A stretch of 10,688 bases of DNA, from positions 1 through 10,688 of the forward strand of contig JALVLE010000231.1 in the NCBI GenBank assembly GCA_027033555.1. Reading direction: 5' to 3'. Positions 1 through 7,632 of the stretch are shown in pieces; position 1 is the stretch's first letter; each line of letters opens with the position of its first letter. Source of the stretch: Caldifarciminota bacterium (lineage in GTDB: Bacteria; Hydrothermota; Hydrothermia; UBA1063; CAJXJZ01). Below the pieces are notes generated by a model. The model saw only the letters and a list, made by a program, of their open reading frames with translations, was not told where the DNA came from and made no database searches. Position numbers and translations under genes: made by a program.

Positions 1-1
1 G

Positions 2-538
2 TTTTTCGGTGGCCTTGCGTACATAAATGACTGGGTTGTGGAAGGGACGCTTGATTATTTCCTTATTCTCCCGCAATACAGAAAACTATATATGATTTTC
101 TATGCCATAGATGTCAAAAAGTTTATAAGTCTCCTCTTCCCCATTTTCCTGCTCTATAAATTTGCTCCCTTTAACTCAGTGTGGGATGTGGTAATTTACT
201 TGATGTTGATTTTCATAGGTGTTTTTGCAAGGTTTTCGTTTGGCTACCTTGTGTCAAGTCTTGTGTTGATATTCACTAAAATCTCAGCTGTCCAGGCTGT
301 TGAAATGGAACTATTTTCATATTCAAATTTTCCTTACGTAATTTATCACGGTATATGGAAGTGGGTGTTTTTATTTATTATACCCGTAGGCGTAATTGCC
401 AATGGGCCTGTCTCCTTTTTCAAAGAACATACATATAATCTTCTTTTTATTTGTCTTCTTGCCGGGGTATTCTTTTTCTTGCTTGCAAACATGGCATACA
501 GTGTGTTTATTAAGAGATATCAAAGTGCTGGAGGGTGA
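2..538 (+). CDS. ABC-2 type transporter permease, 5' end cut by window edge
   Basis: This is the C-terminal part, 178 residues, of an integral membrane permease; the reading frame is open to the left edge, so the true start lies outside. The sequence is strongly hydrophobic with about four to five membrane segments. Near the start of the fragment is the segment VVEGTLDYFLILP, which matches the G-x-LD-x-x-L-x-x-P signature of the ABC2_membrane_6 / COG3694 permeases, and the end (KRYQSAGG) resembles the RY-x-SA ending common in that family. Family members are usually about 260 residues, so roughly the last two thirds is present. They pair with a cytoplasmic ATPase and often a second permease, which would be expected just to the left. 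The substrate is unknown. The stop codon lies one base before the next start codon, so the two genes almost certainly share a transcript. Confidence 0.8.
   Translation, partial: FFGGLAYINDWVVEGTLDYFLILPQYRKLYMIFYAIDVKKFISLLFPIFLLYKFAPFNSVWDVVIYLMLIFIGVFARFSFGYLVSSLVLIFTKISAVQAVEMELFSYSNFPYVIYHGIWKWVFLFIIPVGVIANGPVSFFKEHTYNLLFICLLAGVFFFLLANMAYSVFIKRYQSAGG
530..535 (+). promoter_or_regulatory. Shine-Dalgarno site setting the DUF5916 gene start
   Basis: GGAGGG lies four bases before the ATG at 540 and overlaps the last codons of the permease gene. It supports this ATG over the longer in-frame extension back to 396, which would overlap the permease by more than 140 bases. The placement implies translational coupling with the permease. 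Confidence 0.7.
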
Positions 539-539
539 T

Positions 540-2414
540 ATGCTTACGTTATTTTTCTTTATAATGACGCCTGTTTTCACCAATTTTCATCGCTTTTACC
601 CTGAAAGCGGGGAAAGGATGGAGAACAGAACCTCTGTTACGATGAAAGTCAATAAGGATACACTTTTTGTTCAGGCAAAATGTCATTCTAAATACGGAAT
701 TTACACGGAAGCACTTGACAGGGACGAGTTGAAAGTAGGTGAAGATTTCTTTGGCATTATCCTTACACAGGACAGAAACACAGGCTATTTCTTTATGGTG
801 AATGCCCGTGGCATAAAAGAGGATGGAGCCATTGTGCAAAGAGGCACAAAAAAGAAGGAATGGGACTATGTCTGGGATGTAAACATAAAAAGATACGATG
901 ATTCTTTATGGATTGCAAGTATCAAAATACCCATTGACAGACTGAACTTTGAATACAAAGACAGCCTTGTTCTTTACATTAACTTGGTAAGAAGTGCAAA
1001 ACTCAAAGGGACAGGAGCATACGAGGCAGGGACTTATGTTCCCATTGTGGGTTCAAACTTCTATGACCTTGGTTTTGCTAAAAAAGTTGTTTTTACCATA
1101 AATCACGAGAAAAGAGGAACGAAGCTCTTTATAGAGCCCTATGTGGCACTTTATCGTGATGAGAGCGGTGTTTTCTTTAAAGAAGGGGAAGATATAACTT
1201 TAAAAAGCAGGTTGGGTGAGATTTCAATAACAGCAAATCCTGAGTATGCCACAGTGGAAAGCAACATAGAGCGGTTTAATCTGAATAAATTAAGGATGAT
1301 GTATTATCCGGAAAAACGCCCCTTCTTCATGCATGGTTTTGAACTCTGGAACATGCCCTTTCAGGTACTTTACACAAGAAGCATTTTTGACATAGATGGC
1401 GGTATAAAGGCAAATGTTAAAAAGAACAAAATGAGTTTCAATACGTTTTTGCTTGAAGAGAAGGACACATTATCAGATTATATTTCCACAAAACGTCTAA
1501 CAGGCGGAATAAGAGGGCTGTACTCGTCTAAATACGGACAATTTGGCATCTTTTACTTAAGGAGCAGGGACAGTTTTGAGGCAAAGGGTGGGGACCTGAT
1601 GCTTTACCTTCCCCTTCAGTTCAGGTTAAATATGCAATATACAGGAGACAGGGCATTGAAAAGCGATGTTTTTATTCACTTTTTCAGATACGTGAGGCCT
1701 GGGGTGAATGTGGAGGGTGGCTTTGAGAGACTTGACAGCGTAAATATAAACACAGCCTATGTCCCATATCCCTTGTATACCCGCTCCATGTGGCTTTACT
1801 TAACCTTTAATTTTGCAAAGGAGAGAAAAATACTTCCCTATTATGCAATAGGCATAGGTGGCACACATGGAGAGTACCTGAGTGGAAAACTCTATGAAAA
1901 CAACGGCACACTCTTTGCGACGCTTGGCATTTTAAACAATTTAAGTATCACATATAATCTCATACCATGGAGAAGATATGCAGAATGGAATGATACAGTT
2001 TATGATAACCTTTTGCACTATATGGAGGTGAATTACCAGCCTATTAAGCACCATTATATAGACTTTGAAACACAGATAGGCAGGTATTTTGGAGGGACTC
2101 AAAAATACTATTCTGTGGAATACTCTTACAAAGGCGAAAGGCTAAGGCTGTCATCAGGATATGGTTACAATAATGACCCGTTTTATACACAGAAGCGTAT
2201 TTATTTAAAGGCAAAGTACAATATTACCAATGCCCTGAGATTAAGGCTCTTTGCCCAGCGTTCTGACATTTCAAATAAAGATGAGATAAACTTTTTAACA
2301 GAGTACCGCATAAAACCCGGCACTTTCCTTTACCTTGTTATAAACAGACAGAAATCAAACGGTACATCCAGAACCCAGTTTATGATAAAATTCAAAAGCT
2401 ATGCGGGGATATAG
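540..2414 (+). CDS. DUF5916-type outer-membrane protein with CBM9-like N-terminal domain
   Basis: The product has 624 residues from the ATG at 540, chosen for its ribosome site and fit to the upstream stop. A short hydrophobic start (LTLFFFIM) may be an export signal, although it has no basic residues before it. Residues about 16-190 resemble the CBM9-like domain of DUF5916 proteins, including GYFFMVNARG near 82-91 and a W-x-A-S-I-K-I-P strand near 124-131. Residues about 225-270 carry the family hallmark: I-S-I-T-A-NP-E-Y-A-T-V-E-S-N, then FNL, then YYPEKRPFFMHG at 255-266. The rest, about 275-624, is rich in alternating aromatic and polar strands, as expected for a beta-barrel. Family members are predicted outer-membrane proteins of unknown function. 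The usual first strand of the CBM9-like domain seems to be missing, so the N terminus is somewhat short. It probably works with the upstream ABC permease, but this is inference from position. Confidence 0.82.
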   Translation: MLTLFFFIMTPVFTNFHRFYPESGERMENRTSVTMKVNKDTLFVQAKCHSKYGIYTEALDRDELKVGEDFFGIILTQDRNTGYFFMVNARGIKEDGAIVQRGTKKKEWDYVWDVNIKRYDDSLWIASIKIPIDRLNFEYKDSLVLYINLVRSAKLKGTGAYEAGTYVPIVGSNFYDLGFAKKVVFTINHEKRGTKLFIEPYVALYRDESGVFFKEGEDITLKSRLGEISITANPEYATVESNIERFNLNKLRMMYYPEKRPFFMHGFELWNMPFQVLYTRSIFDIDGGIKANVKKNKMSFNTFLLEEKDTLSDYISTKRLTGGIRGLYSSKYGQFGIFYLRSRDSFEAKGGDLMLYLPLQFRLNMQYTGDRALKSDVFIHFFRYVRPGVNVEGGFERLDSVNINTAYVPYPLYTRSMWLYLTFNFAKERKILPYYAIGIGGTHGEYLSGKLYENNGTLFATLGILNNLSITYNLIPWRRYAEWNDTVYDNLLHYMEVNYQPIKHHYIDFETQIGRYFGGTQKYYSVEYSYKGERLRLSSGYGYNNDPFYTQKRIYLKAKYNITNALRLRLFAQRSDISNKDEINFLTEYRIKPGTFLYLVINRQKSNGTSRTQFMIKFKSYAGI

Positions 2415-2462
2415 GGAAATTTAACGGTATAATGTGATGGGACAGACAAGATAAAGCGTAAT

Positions 2463-2495
2463 CAGATTATAAAAATGCCATATCTTATAAATCTG
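2463..2495. terminator. weak AT-rich hairpin in convergent gap, possible bidirectional terminator
   Basis: CAGATTATAA (2463-2472) can pair with TTATAAATCTG (2485-2495) with one bulged base, around a 12-base loop. It sits between the convergent ends of the DUF5916 gene and the phosphoethanolamine transferase gene, where a shared terminator would be expected. The stem is AT-rich and neither side has a clear T-run, so it is a poor intrinsic terminator. The rest of 2415-2528 shows no gene. Confidence 0.2.
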
Positions 2496-2528
2496 GATAG
2501 AGAGATTATTTGAAGATTAAACCGTAAT

Positions 2529-4253
2529 TTATTTAGCCTGCCTACTTTGATGAAGTTTACCATTTTCCTTATCTTTAAAATGCAGCATAGCATTTGGAAC
2601 GGAATCAAGCCTGGTAAAATTTACTATGTGGAAAGGACTTATTGATGCTACAAATGGTGAGGTTGAAATCTTCAAACTATCCTCATAGCCTATAAGATAG
2701 GCAAAAATATTGTATATGCTTTCACCATTTATCAGACTGTCTTTGTACTGGTCCAGTCTCTCCATGCGGTTCCACCTTGTATTACTCCAAATTAAAATCG
2801 GTATCTTATACTCATTTTTTAAAGGCACAGGGAGAGCGTGGGTGCTAAACCCAGTAGAGTTGGGAAGTTCTCCATGATCAGAAAAATAAATCACCATGAA
2901 ATGGACACCTGCATTTTTAAGAATATTGTTTATTTCAGAAAGGAAGTAATCAAGATACAGAATCGCGTTAAGGTATGTCCCTACACGTGTTTGTCCAAAC
3001 CTTTCAAACACAGATGAATATCTATTTTTGTATAAATAATGGGTATTATACAAATGAATTACAAACAAAACTTTCCTGTCTTTACTTTCATTCAATAAAT
3101 CTCTGAATATGGGCAAAAGTGCCTCATCCCGTTCCACTGTCCCATACAGCCGCTTTATGATGTCACTCTTTTTAAACAATGTTATAAAAGTATCAGACTC
3201 GTCTATAATGGAATGTAAAAAAGTATATTTACAGGGTGGTTCCTGATTACTTAACCAGTAAATCCTGTAGCCACACAATTTTGCTAAAGTCAGAATGCTT
3301 TTTGCTTTACTTATATCCCTCTCTCCTACTTTCAGACTGGTAAGTTCAGTTCTAAGTGCCACACCTGTACAATCCCCGCTGGAAATCCCTTTTAATTTAA
3401 CTTTGCCTGAAAGTGTGTCAAGAAACGGAGTGTTCTTTGCTGGATAACCATATGTCTCCATATAATCCCTGTTTGTGGATTCTCCTATTATTAGAACTAT
3501 TTTATCAAAAGGATTTTTACACACTTTTACAGAATCCTTCAAGACATGCATAATGTACTCACTCCGCTCTTCAACATGTACCTTCCCCTCGTATATTCTA
3601 AACAACGTTGGAAGTATATTAGGTAACACCGGAGAGGTTATCAGTACCTTTTTTCTCCATGCAGGTTTTGTTTTCAAAGTAACACCAGCAAAATATACAA
3701 AAGAAATGGAAGTAATGATGAAAAGCTTTATTTTAAAACCTTTACTTATTTTAACCTTTAATTTATAACCCAACACAATCATGTAAAACAAAAAAATCAC
3801 AATAAAAACAGACACAATTAGTTTAATCCTGGGAACAGTCATGATAAAATTTACAAAATCCTGCGTGTTTGCAAGTAAAACCTGTTCAAGCCTCCATCTA
3901 AGCCATTTGCTGGCAAGGAGCAAGTCATTATTGAAACTTATTAAAATAACCACAGAAATAATCTCCAGAACCCAAAAGACCGTGATTACAGCCACCCAAA
4001 GCATTCTTATATAAACATATAAAACCAAAAATACGCAGAAAATCACGACAACAAGAGGCAATAAATAAGCAAAAGTATAGATAAATCCTTGAATCCTTTT
4101 TCCACCTATTGTGGCTGCTGCCATGAAATAAAGGTAGGGCAAAAATATGATAAATTGTATCATGACAAAAGACAGGGGGGACCGCAGGAACTTTTCTGAT
4201 ATTTTTTTAAATCTTCTCAGACTACCACACCTTTTTAAAATTCTATGAATCAA
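2529..4253 (-). CDS. phosphoethanolamine transferase, EptA-like sulfatase-fold membrane enzyme
   Basis: The 574-residue product has five predicted membrane helices at about 29-47, 57-80, 84-108, 143-165 and 176-194. A periplasmic alkaline-phosphatase/sulfatase-type domain follows. Motifs are GESTNRDYMETYGYPAKNTP (257-276, with metal-binding E258), H400 and H405 in HLYNTHY, SDHGE (458-462, metal ligands D459 and H460), and H472. These match enzymes that move phosphoethanolamine from phosphatidylethanolamine to lipid A, core sugars or other glycans. The nucleophile is normally a threonine in a C-G-T-x-T-A context; here the region reads SGDCTGVALRTELTSL, making T296 the best candidate, but the context is atypical. 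The acceptor is unknown. The start is uncertain: the first codon used here is TTG with no clear ribosome site, and the next ATG (residue 31) also lacks one. The gene looks more AT-rich than the operon upstream, so it may have a separate origin or its own promoter. Confidence 0.8.
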   Translation of the reverse strand: MIHRILKRCGSLRRFKKISEKFLRSPLSFVMIQFIIFLPYLYFMAAATIGGKRIQGFIYTFAYLLPLVVVIFCVFLVLYVYIRMLWVAVITVFWVLEIISVVILISFNNDLLLASKWLRWRLEQVLLANTQDFVNFIMTVPRIKLIVSVFIVIFLFYMIVLGYKLKVKISKGFKIKLFIITSISFVYFAGVTLKTKPAWRKKVLITSPVLPNILPTLFRIYEGKVHVEERSEYIMHVLKDSVKVCKNPFDKIVLIIGESTNRDYMETYGYPAKNTPFLDTLSGKVKLKGISSGDCTGVALRTELTSLKVGERDISKAKSILTLAKLCGYRIYWLSNQEPPCKYTFLHSIIDESDTFITLFKKSDIIKRLYGTVERDEALLPIFRDLLNESKDRKVLFVIHLYNTHYLYKNRYSSVFERFGQTRVGTYLNAILYLDYFLSEINNILKNAGVHFMVIYFSDHGELPNSTGFSTHALPVPLKNEYKIPILIWSNTRWNRMERLDQYKDSLINGESIYNIFAYLIGYEDSLKISTSPFVASISPFHIVNFTRLDSVPNAMLHFKDKENGKLHQSRQAK

Positions 4254-4275
4254 ATACGTTTCTGTTCTAAAAAAT

Positions 4276-4315
4276 AACAGACAATATACTCTAAAACAGA
4301 CAATATACTCTAAAA
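4276..4315. repeat. 19-bp tandem repeat, two copies, in gap between genes
   Basis: The unit ACAGACAATATACTCTAAA occurs at 4277-4295 and again, without change, at 4296-4314, with one extra matching base on each side. It fills most of the 67-bp gap between the deaminase stop and the transferase start. Read on the minus strand, each copy contains TATATT, which resembles a -10 element facing the transferase gene. No convincing -35 partner is seen, so a promoter role is only possible. Confidence 0.85.
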
Positions 4316-4320
4316 TTTTA

Positions 4321-5676
4321 TCACTTTTTCAATAGTCTCATTGCTGCCTCGTTTGCCTTCTCTTTTATCTCTTCCTCATCAAAGGTAAGAAGCCTTCCTT
4401 GTTCTACAACTATTTTACCGTTTACGATTGTGTAATCAGCCTCGTGATTGTAGCCTGTAAATACAAGACAGCTTACAGGGTCTTCCACGCATCCTGCATA
4501 CTGAAGGTGGTCAAGATTAAACAATGCAATGTCTGCCCCGTACCCTTCTTTTATTCTTCCAAGTTTTTCGTGGCCAAGCATTTCTGCACCGCCCAGGGTG
4601 GCTATTTTTAACGCTTCTCTTGCCGTGAGGCCGGCAGGGCCGTATTTTATGCGCTGAAGAAGCATCGCCTGCCTTACTTCTCCAAGCATATCGGATGTAT
4701 CATTGGATGCAGACCCGTCAACTGCAAGGGAGACCCTTATTCCCATGTCAATCATCTCCCTCACTCTTGCAATGCCCGAACCAAGGCGCATGTTGGAAGA
4801 CGGACAATGTGATACACCGGTACCTGTTTCTTTTAATATCTTTAACTCATCATCATTGAACCATATTCCATGTGCAAAATATACATCTTTCCCGAGCCAG
4901 CCCAGCTCCTCCATAAGTGCGAGTGGCCTTTTACCGTATGTCTCAAGACAATATTGGTTCTCATCCTGTGTTTCTGCAAGGTGGGTATGTAGCAACACTT
5001 TATACTCACGTGCTATTTTCGCACTTTCAATCATTACCTCTTTTTCAACCGAGAACGGACTGCAGGGAGCAAGTATCACCCTTCTCATTGATAGAGGGGA
5101 TGGGTCGTGGAATTTTTCAATGGTACGTATAGAGTGTTTTATAACCTCATCTGGTGATTGAACAACATTGTCAGGTGGAAGTCCTCCCTTACTTTTCCCC
5201 CTTGTCATTGACCCACGTGTAAGTGCAGCACGTATGCCGATTTTCTCTGTTGCCTCGTACTGGATGGATGGTATATCACCCCGAAATCCTGTGGGATAGA
5301 GGTACATATGATCAGATGTGAGAGTTGCCCCTGTTTTTAAAAGCTCTGCTGATGCGAGCAGCGTGGAGTAATAAACAGCTTCTTCGTCTAAATTTGCCCA
5401 TATTGGATACAAAAATACGAGCCAGTCAAAGAGTTTTGCGTTCTGAGCACCTTTTAAGGCACGTGTTAGGGTCTGGTAAAAGTGATGATGGGTGTTAACG
5501 AGCCCGGGAATGACAACGTGGCTGGATGCATCAATAACCTTTGCACCTTCAGGAGGTGTTATGTTTTTGTCAATCTTTTTTATTATGTTCTTCTCTATAA
5601 GTATATCGTAGCCCTGAAGTTCTCTTTCTTTCTCATCAAACGTCAGAATGTATCCTGCGTTTTTCAGTAAAATCAT
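4321..5676 (-). CDS. 8-oxoguanine deaminase-like amidohydrolase
   Basis: This 451-residue cytoplasmic amidohydrolase of the TRZ/ATZ branch (COG0402) would hydrolyse 8-oxoguanine to urate and ammonia. Visible active-site features are the metal-binding H-x-H within NTHHHFYQTLTRA (61-73; H63 and H65), HTHLAET (230-236; H232 as metal ligand, E235 as acid/base), H269 in FAHG, and D320 in VDGSASND (319-326). Strings such as VILAPCSPFSV (200-210) and HCPSSNMRLGSGI (290-302) fit the 8-oxoguanine deaminase/AtzB group better than SsnA or cytosine deaminase. Length is normal. Its ATG overlaps the TGA of the PLP gene in an ATGA arrangement, so it is the last gene of the tight operon. The XdhC gene in the same operon supports a purine role. 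Alternatives are a deaminase for isoxanthopterin, guanine or a triazine-like ring. Confidence 0.8.
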   Translation of the reverse strand: MILLKNAGYILTFDEKERELQGYDILIEKNIIKKIDKNITPPEGAKVIDASSHVVIPGLVNTHHHFYQTLTRALKGAQNAKLFDWLVFLYPIWANLDEEAVYYSTLLASAELLKTGATLTSDHMYLYPTGFRGDIPSIQYEATEKIGIRAALTRGSMTRGKSKGGLPPDNVVQSPDEVIKHSIRTIEKFHDPSPLSMRRVILAPCSPFSVEKEVMIESAKIAREYKVLLHTHLAETQDENQYCLETYGKRPLALMEELGWLGKDVYFAHGIWFNDDELKILKETGTGVSHCPSSNMRLGSGIARVREMIDMGIRVSLAVDGSASNDTSDMLGEVRQAMLLQRIKYGPAGLTAREALKIATLGGAEMLGHEKLGRIKEGYGADIALFNLDHLQYAGCVEDPVSCLVFTGYNHEADYTIVNGKIVVEQGRLLTFDEEEIKEKANEAAMRLLKK

Positions 5677-7154
5677 TTTAAAAGCCCCACCATATCATTA
5701 AATTCTTTTATGAGCTCATCTATTTTGGGTGCCATTGAATGTACCTCACCCCAATATTCCTCATAATCGTACCACTGGGCATTGAGTTCCTCCACGTTTT
5801 TACCCTGCTGCTCTATCCAGGTGTAGTATTTAAGGTTATGAATACGCTTTCTGTCGTAATATCCAAGTTCCTGCATGTGGTCTGTTTTTATTTCCATAAG
5901 CATTTCAAAATCTCTTGCTGCCTGCTCTTTCGTGTATTTGCCCCTCTCCTCCTCAAGTTCCCTGAGTCTTGAGCCATAAAGTTCCATGGAATCTGTAAAC
6001 ACTGTAAGAATAACATCTCTCTCTGTAAGTTCATAATACTTTGCAAATTTTATGGAGGCAATAACATTCCCGATGGAAGATATACCAAGAAGGTCAAGGC
6101 TGCCTACAATGTTTTCAGGAACCCCCTGTGACACGAGGTATTCTCTTCCCACAGGTTCATTGAATAGCCTTATGAGCCTTATTGTGTGTTCATCATCAAT
6201 ACCTATTACCATGTCCGTGTTCTTTACATTGTGAATCCAGGGTACGTGTTTGTCTCCAATACCCTCTATCCTGTGAGCTCCATAGCCGTTATAAAGCAAT
6301 GTAGGACACTGCAATGCCTCTCCCACTGCAATTTTTGAAGTGGGATACACCTCTTTTAAATAATCCCCACTGCCAAGTGTACCCGATGAACCAGAGGAAA
6401 GAACAATACCTGCATATCTTCCATTCTCTCCAAGCTCTTCTTTCAAGACTTCTTCCATGGCATGCCCTGTAACCTCATAGTGCCAGAGGTGATTACCAAA
6501 TTCGTCAAACTGGTTGAAAATAACGACATCATCCCGTGTCCTTCTAAGTTCCCAGCATTTGTCAAAAATCTCTTTAACATTACTTTCAGAACCTGGTGTT
6601 GCTATTACCTCACCTGCAATATTGGAGAGCCATTCAAACCTTTCTCTTGACATGCCCTCTGGAAGTATTGCTATGGATTCACATGCAAGGAGCGCTGCCA
6701 CGTATGCCCCACCGCGGCAATAATTTCCAGTAGATGGCCATACGGCTTTCTGCCTTGTGGGGTCAAATTGGCCTGTTACAAGCCGTGGAACAAGGCATCC
6801 GAATGTTGCCCCTACTTTATGTGCTCCTGTTGGGAACCATTTTCCGACAAGTGCTATAATTCTCGCCTTTATGCCTGTTAAGGAGGATGGAAGCTCCATG
6901 TAATTTACTCCATCAAACAAACCACCCCTTGGTACTGGCTCGTTTTTCCAGGTGATTCTGAAGAGGTTTCTCGGATGAACGTCCCAGAGTCCTATTTCCT
7001 TTAATTCTTCCTTTATTTTATCCGGCACAAGCCTGTCCGGGTCTTTCATCTGTTCAAATGTGGGGATAATAATGTTTCTTTCTCTTGCTCTCTTTACTGT
7101 TCTTTCAAGCTGTTCTCTGTTTATTGTAAGGTCTATTTGATTGTATTTTCCCAT
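5673..7154 (-). CDS. fold-type II PLP-dependent enzyme (cysteine synthase/ammonia-lyase superfamily), substrate unknown
   Basis: The 493-residue protein belongs to the tryptophan synthase beta/cysteine synthase superfamily of PLP enzymes. The probable Schiff-base lysine is K113 in PTGAHKVGATFG (108-119). A substrate loop, PSTGNYCRGGAYVA (140-153), corresponds to the S-G-N-x-G loop, and a phosphate-binding loop, SSGSSGTLGSG (253-263), corresponds to the glycine-rich loop. About 100 residues beyond the core (roughly 395-493), rich in charged and aromatic residues, make it longer than cysteine synthase (about 310) or diaminopropionate ammonia-lyase (about 400). I recognise the superfamily but not a named member. 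Position beside a deaminase and XdhC suggests a beta-elimination or lyase step on an amino-acid intermediate, which is inference. AAAGGAG precedes the ATG by about 9 bases. The gene overlaps the NTPase gene by 50 bases and the deaminase by 4. Confidence 0.75.
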   Translation of the reverse strand: MGKYNQIDLTINREQLERTVKRARERNIIIPTFEQMKDPDRLVPDKIKEELKEIGLWDVHPRNLFRITWKNEPVPRGGLFDGVNYMELPSSLTGIKARIIALVGKWFPTGAHKVGATFGCLVPRLVTGQFDPTRQKAVWPSTGNYCRGGAYVAALLACESIAILPEGMSRERFEWLSNIAGEVIATPGSESNVKEIFDKCWELRRTRDDVVIFNQFDEFGNHLWHYEVTGHAMEEVLKEELGENGRYAGIVLSSGSSGTLGSGDYLKEVYPTSKIAVGEALQCPTLLYNGYGAHRIEGIGDKHVPWIHNVKNTDMVIGIDDEHTIRLIRLFNEPVGREYLVSQGVPENIVGSLDLLGISSIGNVIASIKFAKYYELTERDVILTVFTDSMELYGSRLRELEEERGKYTKEQAARDFEMLMEIKTDHMQELGYYDRKRIHNLKYYTWIEQQGKNVEELNAQWYDYEEYWGEVHSMAPKIDELIKEFNDMVGLLK

Positions 7155-7632
7155 AACTCCACTCCTTTACTTTCAAAATTCTGTATTTTTCAGGCCTATA
7201 AACCTCTAAAAACCTTTCAATATTGATATCTCTCACTGTCACATAAACATCCGTTTGCAGCCTCATAAGTTTAAGGCAAATGTCGTGAAACCCCATACCA
7301 TTTAATTCAAGTTCCCCTACCTCGTCAAGATACAGTGGGGATATGGATAAAGCAATCATCTCTGCGAAAAACACCCGGGCTTTTTTAAAGGCTCTTTCAT
7401 TAAAATAAAACCTTTTGAATTTGAAGAAACCGGTTTTACCCTTAAATTCAGGATTTTCTGTTGCAAGAAGCACAGGTTCCTGTGCGCTTCCCGGAAAAAT
7501 CAAATAGTAGGAGTCGTAACCCTTCTCTCTTTTCTTTATGCTTACGACCCCAGCCCCCCGTTTTTCTTTGTAAATGTTAAGAAGAGTCGTGGTTTTACCT
7601 GAATTGCGTTTTCCAGTTATTATAAATACCAT
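7105..7632 (-). CDS. THEP1-like P-loop nucleoside-triphosphatase
   Basis: This is a 175-residue P-loop protein. The Walker A motif is GKRNSGKT (residues 7-14), and the Walker B-like segment PLYLDEVGELELNGMGF (99-115) matches the D-E-(I/V)-G-x-(M/L)-E-L signature of the NTPase_1/THEP1 family. Length agrees with that family. THEP1 proteins hydrolyse several nucleoside triphosphates in vitro, and their cellular role is unclear. Its gene overlaps the XdhC gene by 13 bases and the PLP gene by 50, so it is produced with them. XdhC is often encoded beside a cofactor enzyme such as the cytidylyltransferase MocA; that gene is absent here, so a role in molybdenum-cofactor handling is a guess from position. 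The C-terminal 17 or so residues are encoded in the overlap with the next gene and may be poorly conserved. Confidence 0.75.
   Translation of the reverse strand: MVFIITGKRNSGKTTTLLNIYKEKRGAGVVSIKKREKGYDSYYLIFPGSAQEPVLLATENPEFKGKTGFFKFKRFYFNERAFKKARVFFAEMIALSISPLYLDEVGELELNGMGFHDICLKLMRLQTDVYVTVRDINIERFLEVYRPEKYRILKVKEWSYGKIQSNRPYNKQRTA

Noticed and set aside
396..539. In-frame upstream extension of the DUF5916 gene adding 48 residues
   Set aside because: It overlaps the permease gene by over 140 bases, whereas the ATG at 540 has a good ribosome site directly after the permease stop.
2421..2528. Distant inverted match TTAACGGT / ACCGTAA flanking the convergent gap
   Set aside because: The arms are short, imperfect and about 90 bases apart, so they are likely chance.
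4703..5161. Open frame of 152 codons on the plus strand
   Set aside because: It lies opposite the deaminase, shows no recognisable family features, and is a shadow of that conserved gene.
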